From NCBI GenBank assembly GCA_012295275.1, contig CM022666.1:14499434-14563433 (forward strand): a DNA stretch of 64,000 bases, given 5' to 3'. The notes under the pieces were generated by a model, which saw nothing but the letters and a program-made list of their open reading frames with translations, did no database searches and was not told where the DNA came from. This DNA comes from Chrysomallon squamiferum. Its lineage: Eukaryota; Mollusca; Gastropoda; Neomphalida; Peltospiridae. Position numbers and translations under genes: made by a program. Below are positions 11,691 to 26,389 of the stretch, piece by piece. How positions within the stretch are numbered: position 1 is the stretch's first letter; every line of letters begins with the position of its first letter.

Positions 11691-12050
11691 GGAGGAAAAG
11701 TGTGTATCTTCTTGCGTTCAAGCTAACTACAGACACAGGACTTAGATATTTTCAGCAGAATATTTGTATAGAACAGTGTGAGAAATGGAGGAAAAGTGTG
11801 TATCTTCTTGTGTTCAAGCTAACTACAGACACAGGACTTAGATATTTTCAGCAGAATATTTGTATAGAACAGTGTGACAAATGGAGGAAAAGTGTGTAAC
11901 TTCTTGTGTTCAAGCTAACTACAGACACAGGACTTAGATATTTTCAGCAGAATATTTGTATAGAACAGTGTGAGAAATGGAGGAAAAGTGTGTATCTTCT
12001 TGCGTTCAAGCTAACTACAGACACAGGACTTAGATATTTTCAGCAGAATA
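11691..12050 (+). repeat. 96-bp tandem repeat, about four units
   Basis: Units begin at 11691, 11787, 11883 and 11979, an exact 96-bp period. Being a multiple of three, it gives a 32-residue repeat when read through (WRKSVYLLAFKLTTDTGLRY followed by FQQNICIEQCEK). The third unit carries TAA where the others read TAT. Block B keeps only one unit (44850-44932). I know no protein of this kind, so it may be a minisatellite whose period is in frame by chance. Confidence 0.85.
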
Positions 12051-12159
12051 TTTTGTTATTTATCTTAGCAACAACTAAGCATTTGGTATTATATGGTATA
12101 AAAGATTGATATAAATGTCAATATTTTCATATGCTTACTGAAGATTTAAGCACATATTC

Positions 12160-12165
12160 TGTGGT

Positions 12166-12254
<89 letters not shown>

Positions 12255-12295
12255 TAAATAAATAAATAAATAATAATAAAATAATAATAATGCAG
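12160..12295. repeat. (TAA)n array
   Basis: About 90 bp of near-perfect TAA/ATA units, then AAAT units and more ATA. Its counterpart in block B is 45067-45145. Confidence 0.95.
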
Positions 12296-12347
12296 TAAGG
12301 CCAATTTAGGATCCTCCAGACACACTTCTGCAACAAAACATTGTACA

Positions 12348-12771
<424 letters not shown>

Positions 12772-13336
12772 AATTGTTACCTCTTTGAAGTCATGCAAAA
12801 GGTAGCGGTCTCCAATACAAATATCATACAATTTGTGTTGCTTTACTGAACAAGTTGACAATATAGCTGTGTATATTTTATTTTTCTGTTGTTAGTACTG
12901 GAACCTCCATGTTGACCTTTTCAGTCAGAACTCATTTATTGTTTTATTAAAGGCTTTCCTAATCATGGGAAGGTGCAGCTAAAAGATGACTTCTTGCTAA
13001 TCAGTGAGAGTAGTTCTCTCAGTAACACAGTTCATGTTGCTAATATCATCATCCAGAAAGAACTTGTATATCTTACATTAATAACCTTTAGTATAAAGTA
13101 ATAAGAATTAATAAATAAAAAAATAGAAACAACCAAAATATATATATTTATTTTTTTTTTTTTTTTAGTAAAAGGACAATGAAATTAAAATGAAACTGCA
13201 ATAATGCAATAAATTATCATAACACTTAAAAGAGGGAAATATAAGAAAAAGAAATGAAATTCATGAAAAATAATATAAAAAGTACTTGTTTTAAAATATT
13301 AATAAAACCCAGGTAATGGTATATAAAAGTAGTGTA

Positions 13337-13665
13337 AGTTTATGTGAAAATAAAGTGAAATATAAAACATTAATATCCTACTTATCTGTACAAACACAGT
13401 GTGAGTTTATGTGAAAATAAAGTGAAATATAAAACATTAATATCCTACTTATCTGTATAAACACAGTGTAAGTTTATGTGAAAATAAAGTGAAATATAAA
13501 ACATTAATATTCTACTTATCTGTATAAACACAGTGTGAGTTCATGTGAAAATAAAGTGAAATATAAAACATTAATATTCTACTTATCTGTACAAACACAG
13601 TGTGAGTTCATGTGAAAATAAAGTCAAAGATAAAACATTAATATTCTACTTATCTGCGTAAAGAA
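13337..13665 (+). repeat. 67-bp minisatellite, about five units
   Basis: Units start at 13337, 13404, 13471, 13538 and 13605, a strict 67-bp period. Each contains ATGTGAAAATAAAGTGAAAT and then CTACTTATCTGTA.AAACAC. The B-block version (46027-46490) has seven units. No coding sense is seen. From 12770 to 13330 the DNA is AT-rich with nothing identified. Confidence 0.95.
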
Positions 13666-14221
13666 AAACCTGAAAGTTTCACAGCACACAACAGACAAAT
13701 ATCTTGTTGTGTGAAGATGATAGATAAATTTGCTGTCTTCTTTTTTTCTTTGTTCTTTTTTTCTTTGTTCACTTATTCTCAAAATAGCTCTGCTTTTGAA
13801 TATGCAGAAATTAGCTTGTTCCTGACACCAAAGTAAAACTGACATTAGAGCCACATTTTCATTTAAAGTCTATTTCTCTTTTTTGTGATAATAGTTAAAA
13901 TATTTTATATGCTTCAAATTTATTGATTTTCCATTATTTTATTTTATTTCTTCTTATTATTTTTTGTTAATAAAGTATGATAATAAAATAATAAACTAAT
14001 GAAGCTGAAAATGTTTGATTACATGATTTTTTACACATTTTGACACACTGAGGCTGCAGATACAGTGCAGTGATATACTCAGTCTTTTAGGATTTATTTT
14101 GTTTACATATTTTTATTTTATTATTTATTTATTTATTTATTTTCATTTTGGTCATCTGTTTTAGCTTAACTGATTTGATCTGATATATATTTTTTTATTT
14201 ATTCATTTATTTCAGTTCAGT

Positions 14222-14256
<35 letters not shown>

Positions 14257-15003
14257 TAAAAGAATAAAAGATTTTCCTGTCATTGACTTGTCCAGTATAA
14301 TTTTTCCAGAATATATTTCACTCATTTAGCAAAACCACTTAATATAATTAACTAAATGTCCTTTTTACAGGATGTGTCTTGTTTTTATTTTTATTTTGAA
14401 ATTTCTACAAACTTGGATACTGTATATATTGCATGCATGACTGAAGAAGTTTGGTATGTCCTTTCCTGTCTGTTTCAAAGTTAGATGTAAAACATTTATT
14501 GTTTTCTTTAGTAGTTGGAGATGTATGGTTTAATTAGCAAGTTGATAATCATGTAATATTTATGAAAATGAGTTAACATGTCAGATCACTGTATTCAAGA
14601 AATAGACAAATTGTTGAAGAATTCTCTAAAATGTAATATTTTAAGATATTTAACAGATACTTTTTTTTTACAGTATTATCCAAGGATATCATTACTTATT
14701 TGTTATTCATCTGTTACCACAGAATTTCATGTTTCATCAAATGAATTACTCAATGAATATGTAAGGTGTAGTGGAATTGAACCATCACAGAGAAAATCTG
14801 ATTTTTTTTTTTGCTGTATCCACTGAATTTGGATATTCTCACACTGTTTATGATGGGTGTGTTTTACCTTAGTGGTGGATGTTCTGTAGTTCAGTGTTGG
14901 GTATATTATAGTTTGTTTGTAGGTGTAGAGCAGTTTCATGATTGGTGTACAGAAAATGTATGGCACAACTCCACAAATATTAATTGTTTTATGATGTTTT
15001 CAG
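13666..15003. other. AT-rich spacer with one possible exon
   Basis: Mostly A/T-rich with TTTA runs near 14110-14260. A weak candidate exon lies at about 14672-14760: acceptor TTTTTTACAG, open reading YYPRISLLICYSSVTTEFHV then SSNELLNEY, donor GTAAGG. The same exon is open in block B (47518-47603) with few changes. It matches no family I know and may be an upstream exon of the ankyrin gene. Confidence 0.35.
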
Positions 15004-16644
<1,641 letters not shown>

Positions 16645-17300
16645 CAAGTGAGGTAACTCGTCTGTGAAATAGACAAATATGTTAAGTAACAGAGTACTGT
16701 CCCTTTATGACGAATTGATATGTCTAGCAAGACGGATTTTGAAAACATGTTTAAAGAAACTTTGTTCAGGTTTACAATGACAACAAAAGAGTCTCTGAAC
16801 TGAAGTAAGAATACGAAAATTATCTGAGTTACTCGAAGTCTCACAAAGGTCAGGTTCCTCATGATTACTTTCTGCTTTTGTGCTTGAATGCAGTGACAGT
16901 GAGATATATATAGTAACTGTCAAGGGTGGAATTTGAAAGTAAAATGTTCTAGCAGCCAGTCTGAAGTATGCGCTACGGATATATATTCAACTCTCATGAT
17001 GTCTGCATTGAGATTTTTTTTATCAAAAAGTATCTGCATTAGAATTAAATTATAAATATAAAATACTTTTTATAATTTCAGTTGTGTCAAATAAAAATAG
17101 TAAGGAACATTATGCCTACTATTTCTCGTATAAAAATAACACCTGCATTTTTGTCAAAATATTTTTGAATCCTAGATTTAATTAAAATGCACGGAAATAT
17201 AGGTAATATTTGCTTAAGGAATTTATTGAAGTAGGACTCTGAATTTTGTCTAATTACCATCAGCAACACATTTGATTTTTTATGTTAAAAACATATACTT
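16645..17300 (+). repeat. Dispersed repeat with sharp left edge
   Basis: The left edge reads GTGAGGTAACTC. The first 130 bp recur at 53992-54122 (shared CCCTTTAT.ACGA, ...AGCAAGA.GGAT.TTGAAAA.. and TTTAAAGAAA). The later part (17095-17260) is akin to 24420-24530, 58450-58590 and 59660-59780. No open coding frame is supported. Confidence 0.6.
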
Positions 17301-18029
17301 CTTTTTCTTTTCTTTGCTGACATATTGTTGTTATTATTGTTGTTATTTTTTCTCTTTTAAGTGAGTTCAAGAATCTGTCGAGGTTTATGTTATAATTACA
17401 CAAAGTTAAGTAATTTTGCTTTAGCTAATTGTGTAATTTTATTTTTCTCCTTACACTAAATGAAATACATACAACGTATCAGTGAATGTGTTGACAATGC
17501 CTAACGCAATAAATGTATCTGTGAAATTAGTTCAGAACGTTCACGTGTTTTGGAGTTGACCTGAAAACCAGTTTGTGTAGATAGTTGCTAAGTACAGTTG
17601 CTAGAAACAGTACGTGCAGTTAATCACATCGCATATGAAGTCTTCAGTTCTTTTATATTTTTTTTTTTTTACTGGAAAAATTAAATAATCTATAAAGAAA
17701 AATGTATTGTTTAACGTATTTTATTTATTAAAATCACTTTTGAAGAGATATACACTTTGTTAATATGAATGTGATTATTTTAAAATACAGTTGTAGAAAA
17801 GTGTTAAAAATTTTAAATAACAATTAAAAAAAAAATAATAATAATAATATAAATATAATTATTTATACACAAAAATAAAATACTTTATTGTAAAGCCAAA
17901 TTCAACATTAAGAACAGAAAAAAAGAGTTGAATTTGATGTTAGTGTAGACCAATCAATCTTTCTTTGTACCTGTCTGTGGATTTATCTCTCTTTCTGTCT
18001 GTCTAGATAAATAGATACAGAGAATTAGC

Positions 18030-18069
<40 letters not shown>

Positions 18070-18109
18070 CATAAAAAAATAAGAAGAGAAATTGTTGGGC
18101 CGAAGGGGG

Positions 18110-18151
<42 letters not shown>

Positions 18152-18406
18152 CAGAGAGAGAGAGAGAGAGAGAGAGGCACACACACATACATGTTCATAA
18201 ATACACGCATATTCTTGTGCATGCACGTGTAAATTAGTTAATGAGTTATTCAAAGATGTTTAGATGTTTGCGTTTAAGCATGTTAATGTTCATTGTTTCT
18301 GTTAATCAAATCAGTACCACGATCAGACTGTCTGTATATTTCTGTTTCCGTTTGTCTGTTTGAATTTGCTTTAACGACATTTATTTCTTTATTTCTTATT
18401 ATTGCC

Positions 18407-18448
<42 letters not shown>

Positions 18449-18540
18449 ATTATTATTATTAATTTTGTATTATTAGTAGGGTTTAGTTAATCCATTGGAG
18501 AAGATACTTATATGAATTTTAATTTTACAGTATCTTTATC
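17301..18540. other. Non-coding repeat patchwork with TAA and GA arrays
   Basis: 17390-17560 is weakly related to 24770-24960 and 60000-60180. TAA units fill 18030-18069 and GA units 18112-18176. Sequence 18180-18540 recurs at 62085-62390. No gene is seen. Confidence 0.6.
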
Positions 18541-19119
18541 TTTTAAGTATCATGCTTATTGCGATGCATGCATATAAAACTGAGTACGGCAAATACCAGT
18601 GAACGAGAGATGTCACAGATTTCTACTTTTTCAAATATTTTAAAATCTACGGGTCATCGTCAACCTTCTATTTTTCAAAATCAAATTTTACAACAGACGT
18701 TCAGCTGGAGTTTCAAACAAAACTGGTGTAAACACTGATATGGACTTCTGATAACAGAACTTGACCTATGCACCTGCTGATTAGTATTTCTGTCACATGA
18801 TGCGACAAACGCCCACCTTGAAATACAAGTTTATTTTAGTTTTTAAACCTGAAGCACAATCTGTTTTCTTGTTGTTTGACACGTTCAGTATTTTCAGGTA
18901 AGATATTAAAGTTATTATTTATTCATTTTCTGTCAACTGATTTTAAAATTTGTTACAAAGTATATATAGACAAAGTGAAATATGTTTTGCCATTTGTAAA
19001 TTTATAGTCATCAATAACCTAGAAACAGTCGTATGTTTTATAGTATTTGTATCCGATGGAAAATGTTCAATACAAATCTGTTTTGGTGTTTTAACTCTTC
19101 TTTCTTTTCATTATTATTA

Positions 19120-19188
<69 letters not shown>

Positions 19189-19740
19189 GTAAATCAATAT
19201 CACTATTGAGATAGTGTCTTGGTTAGTAATTTTTGTGTTATTAGTATTGTTTAGGTACTGGAGAAGATAGTTAAATGAATTTAAATCATACAAGATTTAT
19301 TTATTTTAAGTATCATGCTCAGTGAGACGCACGGAGATAATACTGAATAAGGAAAATATCAATCAATCACAGATTTCCACTTTTTCAAATATTTTAAAAT
19401 CTACACGTCATCGTGAACCTCTTATTTTTCAAAGATCAAATTAATCAAATTTAGCAGTATTCGCAACAGACGCTCAGGTACAGTTTCAAATAAAAGTTAA
19501 TGTAAACACTGATGTGCACTTCTGATAACTTATGTTGATCTTCTGTGTAACTGCTGATTAAGTTTTGTGTCACGTGCTGAGAGAAACGCCTACCACGGGA
19601 TACAAGTTTATTTTAGTTTTAAACCTGATGAACGATTAGTTTTCTTGTTGTTTGACTTGTTCAGTATTTTCAGGTAAGATATTAAAGTTATTATTTATTC
19701 ATTTTCTGTCAACTGATTTTAAAATTTATGAAAAACGTAC
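18540..19740 (+). repeat. Tandem duplication, about 776-bp spacing, each copy ending at a splice donor
   Basis: 18540-18960 and 19310-19735 are diverged tandem copies. Shared blocks include TTTTTCAAATATTTTAAAAT, a GTCAC(A/G)TG.TG element near 18795 and 19570, and TTCAGTATTTTCAGGTAAGA. The last is a strong donor (GT at 18898 and 19674). The layout resembles a promoter with a short non-coding first exon, but no downstream coding exon can be matched. A TTA array (19110-19187) lies between the copies. Further partial copies occur at 22140-22260 and 62400-62710. Confidence 0.5.
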
Positions 19741-19919
19741 CATGGCTATATAAATGGAAACTAAACAAGAACTATTTAGATGATTAATGTTTTCTGTTTA
19801 ATCGTGCAAATTGCACTTATAATCTGTATTTTTCTTAAGATAACAATTTTCAGTGGAAATTGATTGTTAGTCTCATGTTTTCCACTTAACCAAAGTAAGT
19901 TTTCTTAGTCTGTAGCTCT

Positions 19920-20115
19920 TAGTCTGTGTCTGATGCTGCTGGGTCGGTGGCTAAGGTCAGTCAGGTGATTTATGTTTTCACTGTCTGAGTAAATCAACCA
20001 TGTATCCCTGGCATGACTGTCTGGTGCTTATCTGCAGCAGCATGTCCCCCCCTTGGACTCGGTGGCGGGTGGGGGCGTGGTTGACGAACTTTAATTACTC
20101 AGTTATGAGACAGGG
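19920..20115. other. GC-rich island of unknown nature
   Basis: Base composition rises sharply against the AT-rich surroundings, with ATGCTGCTGGGTCGGTGGCT, CTGCAGCAGCATG, a run of seven C and GGCGGGTGGGGGCGTGG. No frame, tRNA fold or family is recognised, and it occurs once in the window. A CpG-island promoter, a SINE or an insertion are all possible. Confidence 0.35.
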
Positions 20116-20841
20116 GAAGTGAATCAATGAAATCGTAGAATTACGAAGTGTGGTATTTTATTTTGGTTTAAGCCTGACATCTTAAAAATAATGATTTAAA
20201 AAATAAATAAATAAAAAGTTCTGAATATTGTTTAACAGTCAATAAAAAAGGTAAGGTTTAATTTAGTAGTGTTTGTTTATAATGAATGTTTCTGAAAAAA
20301 CAAAATAATAATAATAATAAATAAATAAATTAATAAAAATAAAAAAGAGGAGAGTAGTGCTACGTGAGTTACAACAACGTAAGTTTGTATGTGCATTACA
20401 AAAAGATGTGTTACATGAATTACAAAAAACACGTATATGAATTTTAGAGTATTGTTTGCATATGTATAGATGTTCGTCTATGTATGTATTCAGGTATGTA
20501 TTACTGCGTATGTATTTAGTAATGAATATTCTGTTATATTAAGGACTTTAGATTAGACTCTGTCTTCACATAGAGAATCATATACATACATATATTCGTG
20601 TATGTGTGTATAAACATATCAATACATACAAATACATACATATGTACGTACAAAAGCATCTATACTGATACGCCTCATCTGTGTTTCACTTACGAGTGAT
20701 GTGTTTATGCTTGCCCGCTTTCTTTTTTAACATACAGTTATCGTGAAATCTTCCAGAATTCATAGCGCGTAACAACCGGGTTATAATCTAAGTAAAGGCA
20801 GAGTTATTGTTCCTTTAAAATATGTATTTGAATTACGTTCA

Positions 20842-20874
<33 letters not shown>

Positions 20875-21900
20875 GTAGTAGTAGTAGTAGTAGTATTACT
20901 ACGCTAATCATCATCATCATCACTATTACCATTATCATCATTATGAAAATAATTGTCAATAATATTACCATCCTCATGTTTGCATTATCACTCAAAGTTT
21001 TCACTACAACAACGTTCTGATTTTTTTTTTTTTCATTTGTAGTGGAGTTTTTTTAATTGCATGAATAAGTGAATGAATATTCCCATAAACGTGAATAAAG
21101 AGTAAAACATTATATTCTGTGGTCCATTTCCCGTTATAGAAAGAGTTCCAGCACTGATTATTGAAACTTTTAGTTTCCTGTCGATGAAACACTGTCATGA
21201 GGTGTTGGAAAACACAGGATCAAACCTCTACTGACTTCTTATTCAGCTAATTCCAGTTCTAACCAGAATCCCGTGGCTGTATTATTACGAAAGTTTTGAT
21301 GTTTTTTTCTTCATGGATCTATATATATATAGATATATTTAAGCAGATGGTTTCCTCTCACTTGTCGTCAGTATATGACAAGTTGATGTTACTGACAGTT
21401 TTCTGTAAAACGTGTTGAGGACTCTGCAGTCAAAGTGTACTGTTGTGATAGAAAGAGAAAGTCTAAATATATTATGTTTACATCAAAGTTATGCGGCATT
21501 TGTGGTTGTGTCCAATCTTAATTGCAAAGTATGAGAACAAAAAAGTACAGCTAAGAAAACCTGTTCTGCATTTGTAACATTTTTTAGTTTTATTTATTTG
21601 TTTTTAATTTATTTTAATAGAGATACATTTTCAGTCCACCTCGCATTATTGTCTTGTACGTGATGACGTCACAACACCAGTGCAGTGGCCTAAAACGGCT
21701 GCTTTCAAACGTTTCACATGTTTCACTGTTATACTTGTTATGAGTGATGACAGATGACACAAAATTAAATAATGGCTTGGGAGAGTGAAAAATTTTAACT
21801 GACCTTTTACTTGAAGCGCCGCAGATAAACACTTTTCAAACAATTAGAGACAGCTGCGTGTTTTTAACAAATTATGACAAAATGCAGTATATTATTAATT
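20116..21900. other. Non-coding stretch
   Basis: AT-rich sequence with AAAT/ATA runs (20300-20345) and a TTA/GTA array (20847-20896). Short frames here lack splice or start support. I see no gene. Confidence 0.6.
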
Positions 21901-22017
21901 CTTAATCCGAAATTAAATTTTCTATAAATAATTTCTTATTCATAAATCCTCCGAGATTATCGATAAACGATTATTATTATCTACGAATAGAATACAGTTT
22001 TACCAGTTGTATATGCA

Positions 22018-22072
22018 ATGAGTTCGCCCGTCTTACGAATTCTTTCCATTCTTACGTGCGTCTGTAAGTCTG
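22018..22072 (+). CDS. Candidate signal-peptide exon
   Basis: A short frame, MSSPVLRILSILTCVCKS plus one base, ends at a consensus donor GTAAGT (GT at 22073-22074) in phase 1. A charged start, a hydrophobic core (LRILSILTC) and a small residue before the splice resemble first exons of secreted or cell-surface proteins, which often end in phase 1. The related copy at about 61260-61317 keeps the donor and a hydrophobic frame (LLFLSVLTCVCKS) but has lost the ATG. No second exon has been identified, so this is tentative. Confidence 0.3.
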
Positions 22073-22139
22073 GTAAGTAACGTAGAGTTTGTATCTCAGT
22101 CAAATATTTATCTACGTATACAATTATAATATAAATGTA

Positions 22140-23600
22140 TTTATAACGGAACTTGACCTATGCACCTGCTGAGTAGGATTTGTGTCACATGCTGCGAGAA
22201 ACGCCCACCTTAACATACAAGTTTTAGTTTAGTTTTAAACCTGAAGAACAATCTGTTTTGTCACGCGCTTCTGTTTTGTCACGTGTTGCGATCATGTGTC
22301 ACGCGCTTCTGTTTCGCGAGAAAAGCCCACCAAGAAAATTGTGATAACTGTATTATTTTGTAACATACAACAACTTTCTCTTACTTTTTACATACTCAGT
22401 GTTATTTATCGGGTTACACGTTAAGAAAACTTGTCATACAAAATTAACATGTAAAATATTTATCAAATAAGGATATATAATATTTATTAGAACATGCCTG
22501 AAAATATGGAAGAAAATACAACCGGTAGAAAATATGTAATAGAATTTGCTGCTTTAGTCAAGAAAAATCAGAAAGAAACCTTAGAAATAATTTTAAAAAA
22601 GTACAAAAGACCAAAAGTGTTAGTAATGTTACCACAGTAGTTAATAGAAATCGTATCAGGAGATCTACGACAGCCAATTTGATCTTTATTATCTGGCACA
22701 TGAAAGAAAATTTACTTTAACGGAAAGTTTTTAGTGGATAAAGAAGAAAAATCGTAGGAAAAATAAACTTTATGTCTTCAGATCGAGGATGCAGGTGAAT
22801 CGACCCATTGACCTATGACTTGTAAAATCACAAATAAACTTCACCTTGTAAATACCCGAGTAACCCGAGTAGCAGATTTTCCCAGCTTACAGTGTAATAA
22901 TGGTGTAGCACGTTCAAAGACATTCACTGTAAGAAGCTGTTATTTGTATCGTCGCTAACAACAAAACGTGCAATTCTTAAAGAGACTAAGGTGTATAAAA
23001 TTTCTGAATCTAATCAGTTCATCAGAATATCAGACTCATAGGTAGACAAGGTGCCGAATAATCTGTTTAAAATGTGCTTAGTAATTGTATGTAGATAAAT
23101 AGGGAGTTTCAGAGTCTCTCAAATTACTTTATAATGAAGTAAAAACTTAACACTTAGAAATAATGTAAATAAATAACTAATCAAACAAACAGATGAAACA
23201 AACAAATAAATTACTTAATAAAAGAAATACAGTAATAGAAATATTGTATTAGAAAACTGACTGTGATAAATCTTGTTTTTAAATGTACATTCATATGTGC
23301 CCGAAATGAAACTATTTCAAATATGAATTAGATTTTTCAGTACGGAATTAGTTTATATAAAACTGAAGAACTTTTTGTAATAAAAAGTCGCACTCTTTAC
23401 TACTGAGTCACTCGTATTTGACAATCCTTAAGTTTACAAAACCAATAAAAAGTTAAATCACTGATGTGAAAATTATTCAAACAGAGGTAATCACATTTTT
23501 ATAACAGGGAAAGTATATAATAAAAATACACATACATATATACATTCATAGATATATACATAGACAAGAAAAATCACGTTGATATACATCGGCAAAACGA
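22140..23600 (+). repeat. Long dispersed repeat R, copy 1
   Basis: Nearly identical to 62635-64000. It contains the start-bearing frame at 22495, a segment with TGACTTGTAAAATCACAAAT and CCTTGTAAATACCCGAGTAA, and the TTCTTAAAGAGACTAAGGTG block that recurs at about 54727, 58013, 59323 and 63408. The edges are not resolved. No terminal inverted repeats or transposase are seen. Confidence 0.75.
22495..22640 (+). pseudogene. Frameshifted copy of a small repeat-borne ORF
   Basis: Begins MPENMEENTTGRKYVIEFAA, then LVKKNQKETLEIILKK, and leaves frame within the A-rich stretch near 22600. Downstream DNA still reads VSNVTTVVNRNRIRR in the shifted frame. The sister copy at 62924-63127 is open across this point. 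The product is lysine/glutamate-rich, unknown to me, and could be the first exon of a repeat-amplified gene. Confidence 0.45.
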
Positions 23601-25330
23601 CGTTACATTCAGAGGGGTTGGAGTTCATTGCAAGTCGCCTGTTTGCTTGAGTCGTACACCCAGTAACTTGAACCCTGGACCAGTGACTTGCACAAACACA
23701 AACACATTTTACTTGTAAATAACATGTAACCCGAATTTATTCATTGCTTATTAATAAGACTTGCCAAATAGTTTGTTCTTCTTTCAACAATTGTCCCTAT
23801 ACTGCAATGTGCAAATTTCCGAATGGATAAAAATTGAATTAAACTGAACCTTTAAACAATGTATGTAGTTGCTATACAAAGTTGTAATAAACCAATAATC
23901 ACATCTCATCTGAGTCTCCTGTATACTATTTTAGTTCATTTATAATTTTATTATTTTCACAGTAACAAATTAAAACTATATGAAAGAAAAAAATAAAGAG
24001 AAATGAATTTGGTGAAATTAAAATATTATATCAATTTTGAAGAGATATTCAAATTCTCAACATGAATTAGTTATTTGTTTGAAAACACTGTTAACCGCAA
24101 TAGTACACATCAGTAATACAAAAAGACCAACTAGCTAACCAACTACCCAAACAATCAAAACAAAACAAACAAACAAACAAACAAACAAACAAACAAACAA
24201 ACAGACAATCAAACAAAAACAAAAAAAAAAAGAAACAAAACAACCCAAGTCCAATAGTTTTATATTGTTAAGCCAAATTCAACAAATTCAACATAAGAAT
24301 GGATAATTTTGATGTGTGTATAGACAGATCTACCTTTCTGTTTGTTTGTCTGTCTTTACATGCATCTATCAAGCTGTCTTGATGTGGGTGTATACAGATC
24401 TACTTGTGTCAAATAGAGGTATAAGAAAACATTGCACCTGACATTTATCATATGAAGATATCAGTACATATTTTTTATTAATACATCGTTTATATTTAGA
24501 TTTAATCAAAAAGCACTGAATATTATTGTCAGTATTGATTTAATAAATTAATTAAAGAATATACGAAACTGTTATCCGGTTATCACGGTCAATACATTTT
24601 TATTTTATTTCATTTTCTTTCTTTCTTTCTTTCTTTTTACTTTCTTCATTTATTTATTTTTCAAAGTTAATTGTTAAAATAGAATTATTTCGTAAATTAA
24701 ATTTTTCTTTCCTAAGTTAGTTCAAGAAACAGCCGAAGTTTAGCTCATATTTAATCAAAATTAATCTGTTATTTTTTCTTTCGCTCACTTCATTTTTATT
24801 TTGTTTTTCATCTTGTGCTACATCAAATACGTTCGTCTTGACGCTATTATTCCCGCGGTATCAGTGAATGATTTGACACAGCCAAACAGAATAAATGTAT
24901 TTGTAAACTGAATATACGACCACATAATATAGACAACAGTCGTTTTAAAACTGTTGTATGACACAAAGTATCTGTACAGAAACAAGTAATACAAGCTATA
25001 GATCTACTGTAAGATTCACGCCTTTTATATTTTCTATTTAACGTTTAAAAAATGATAAATATTTTCTACTCAGCCAATAGAAATTATTTTTCCTTTTAAT
25101 TTCATTGAAATCAGTTCATTGCGTTGATCTGTTTTAAAGCTGACATATTTGACAATACGTAAGACATGAAACAGTTTAAGGAGATTTGAGATTTCTGCAG
25201 TGTGTGACTATTTCTACAGGACTGATATAAAAAAGACAAAGGATCGAATCTGAGTTGAAGCTTAAAAGAAAATAACTGTGAACTTTATCTTAAAACAAGA
25301 CTGAATTTTGAGTTAGGTAAGATCACTTTG
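23600..25330 (+). repeat. Dispersed repeat patchwork
   Basis: 23580-23760 contains GTTGGAGTTCATTGCAAGTC. It is related to 55690-55850 and, inverted, to 28045-28160. An (AAAC)n run fills about 24158-24200. 24420-25160 is related to 58450-58700 and 59660-60370. It ends at a donor-like GTAAGATC (25317). No coding frame is supported. Confidence 0.6.
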
Positions 25331-26389
25331 TTTTTTCTTATATTACTATTGTGGTTGTTGTTGTAGTTGTCGCAGTTGTTAATGATGATGATGATGATGA
25401 TTTTACTTTATTATTAGCATGACATTAATGAAGTTTTGTAGGCTTACTCTCATTTCTGTTATATTCTGTTTAGTGATGTAAGAAATGAAAGTCGTTGTCT
25501 TTACTGTAAAGTCTACTATTAGAAATAAGATACGTTTTTTATACGTCTTCCCATAGATAGGATAAAGTTCTTATTGTTACATTATTATTTCTACTATTAC
25601 TACTAGCAGTAGTGATATTGTTAGTATTGTTGTTTTAGTTGTTATTGAAATCATTGTTATTATTATTGCTGTTGTTAAATTTGTTGTTATTATTGTTGTT
25701 GTCGTTGCGTCACATTAATTCAGTTTTGTAAACTTACACTGATTTCTGTTAAGCTGTTTTTATTCAAGTAAGGAAATAAAGTCGCTGTCGTTACAACAAA
25801 GACTATTCTTACTAGCAGTAATATATATTTTATATGCGCTTTCCCATAAACACGAAATTAACTATTTCTTTAATAAACCAGTAAAGAGATAAAGTCTGAT
25901 TCTTCATATAATGAGGTGCGATCTCGCGACCTGTTGTGGTAGTTGTTAATGATGATGATGATGATGATAACTTTTTCTTTGCTGTTATGATAATGAAAAA
26001 GCAAGTTCTGATGCTCACCTCGTAAATGATCGAAATTTGGAAATCTTATTTGAGGAATCACATATTGATAACTGTACTTCATGGATATAAAATAAAATAT
26101 TAATTTGGTCTTACATACTAAAATCATAAATTTCAAGTTTTATGTAAATTATAATACAAAATAATAAATAAATAAATAAAAATTAAAATTAAAATAAAAT
26201 AAATGAATAACAAAAATACGTTTTTACAATGTAGTAATGCTAGAAGTATTTTTCAGAATACGATAGTTAATTTTCTATTTTGTTTCTTTTCTCATCGTTA
26301 TCATTGTTATTGTTATTAACCTATTTATTTATCTATTATTCTGACTGTTATTGTTATTTATCAGTGGAATCAGGGCTAATTATATGTAT
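25331..26389. other. Non-coding AT-rich stretch
   Basis: GATGAT and TTGTTG/ATT runs (25383-25400, 25620-25710, 25949-25970) in otherwise featureless AT-rich DNA. No gene is seen. Confidence 0.6.

Noticed and set aside
13337-13665. CRISPR-like array of regular repeats
   Set aside because: The 67-bp units are contiguous with no unique spacers and lie in intron-bearing eukaryotic DNA.
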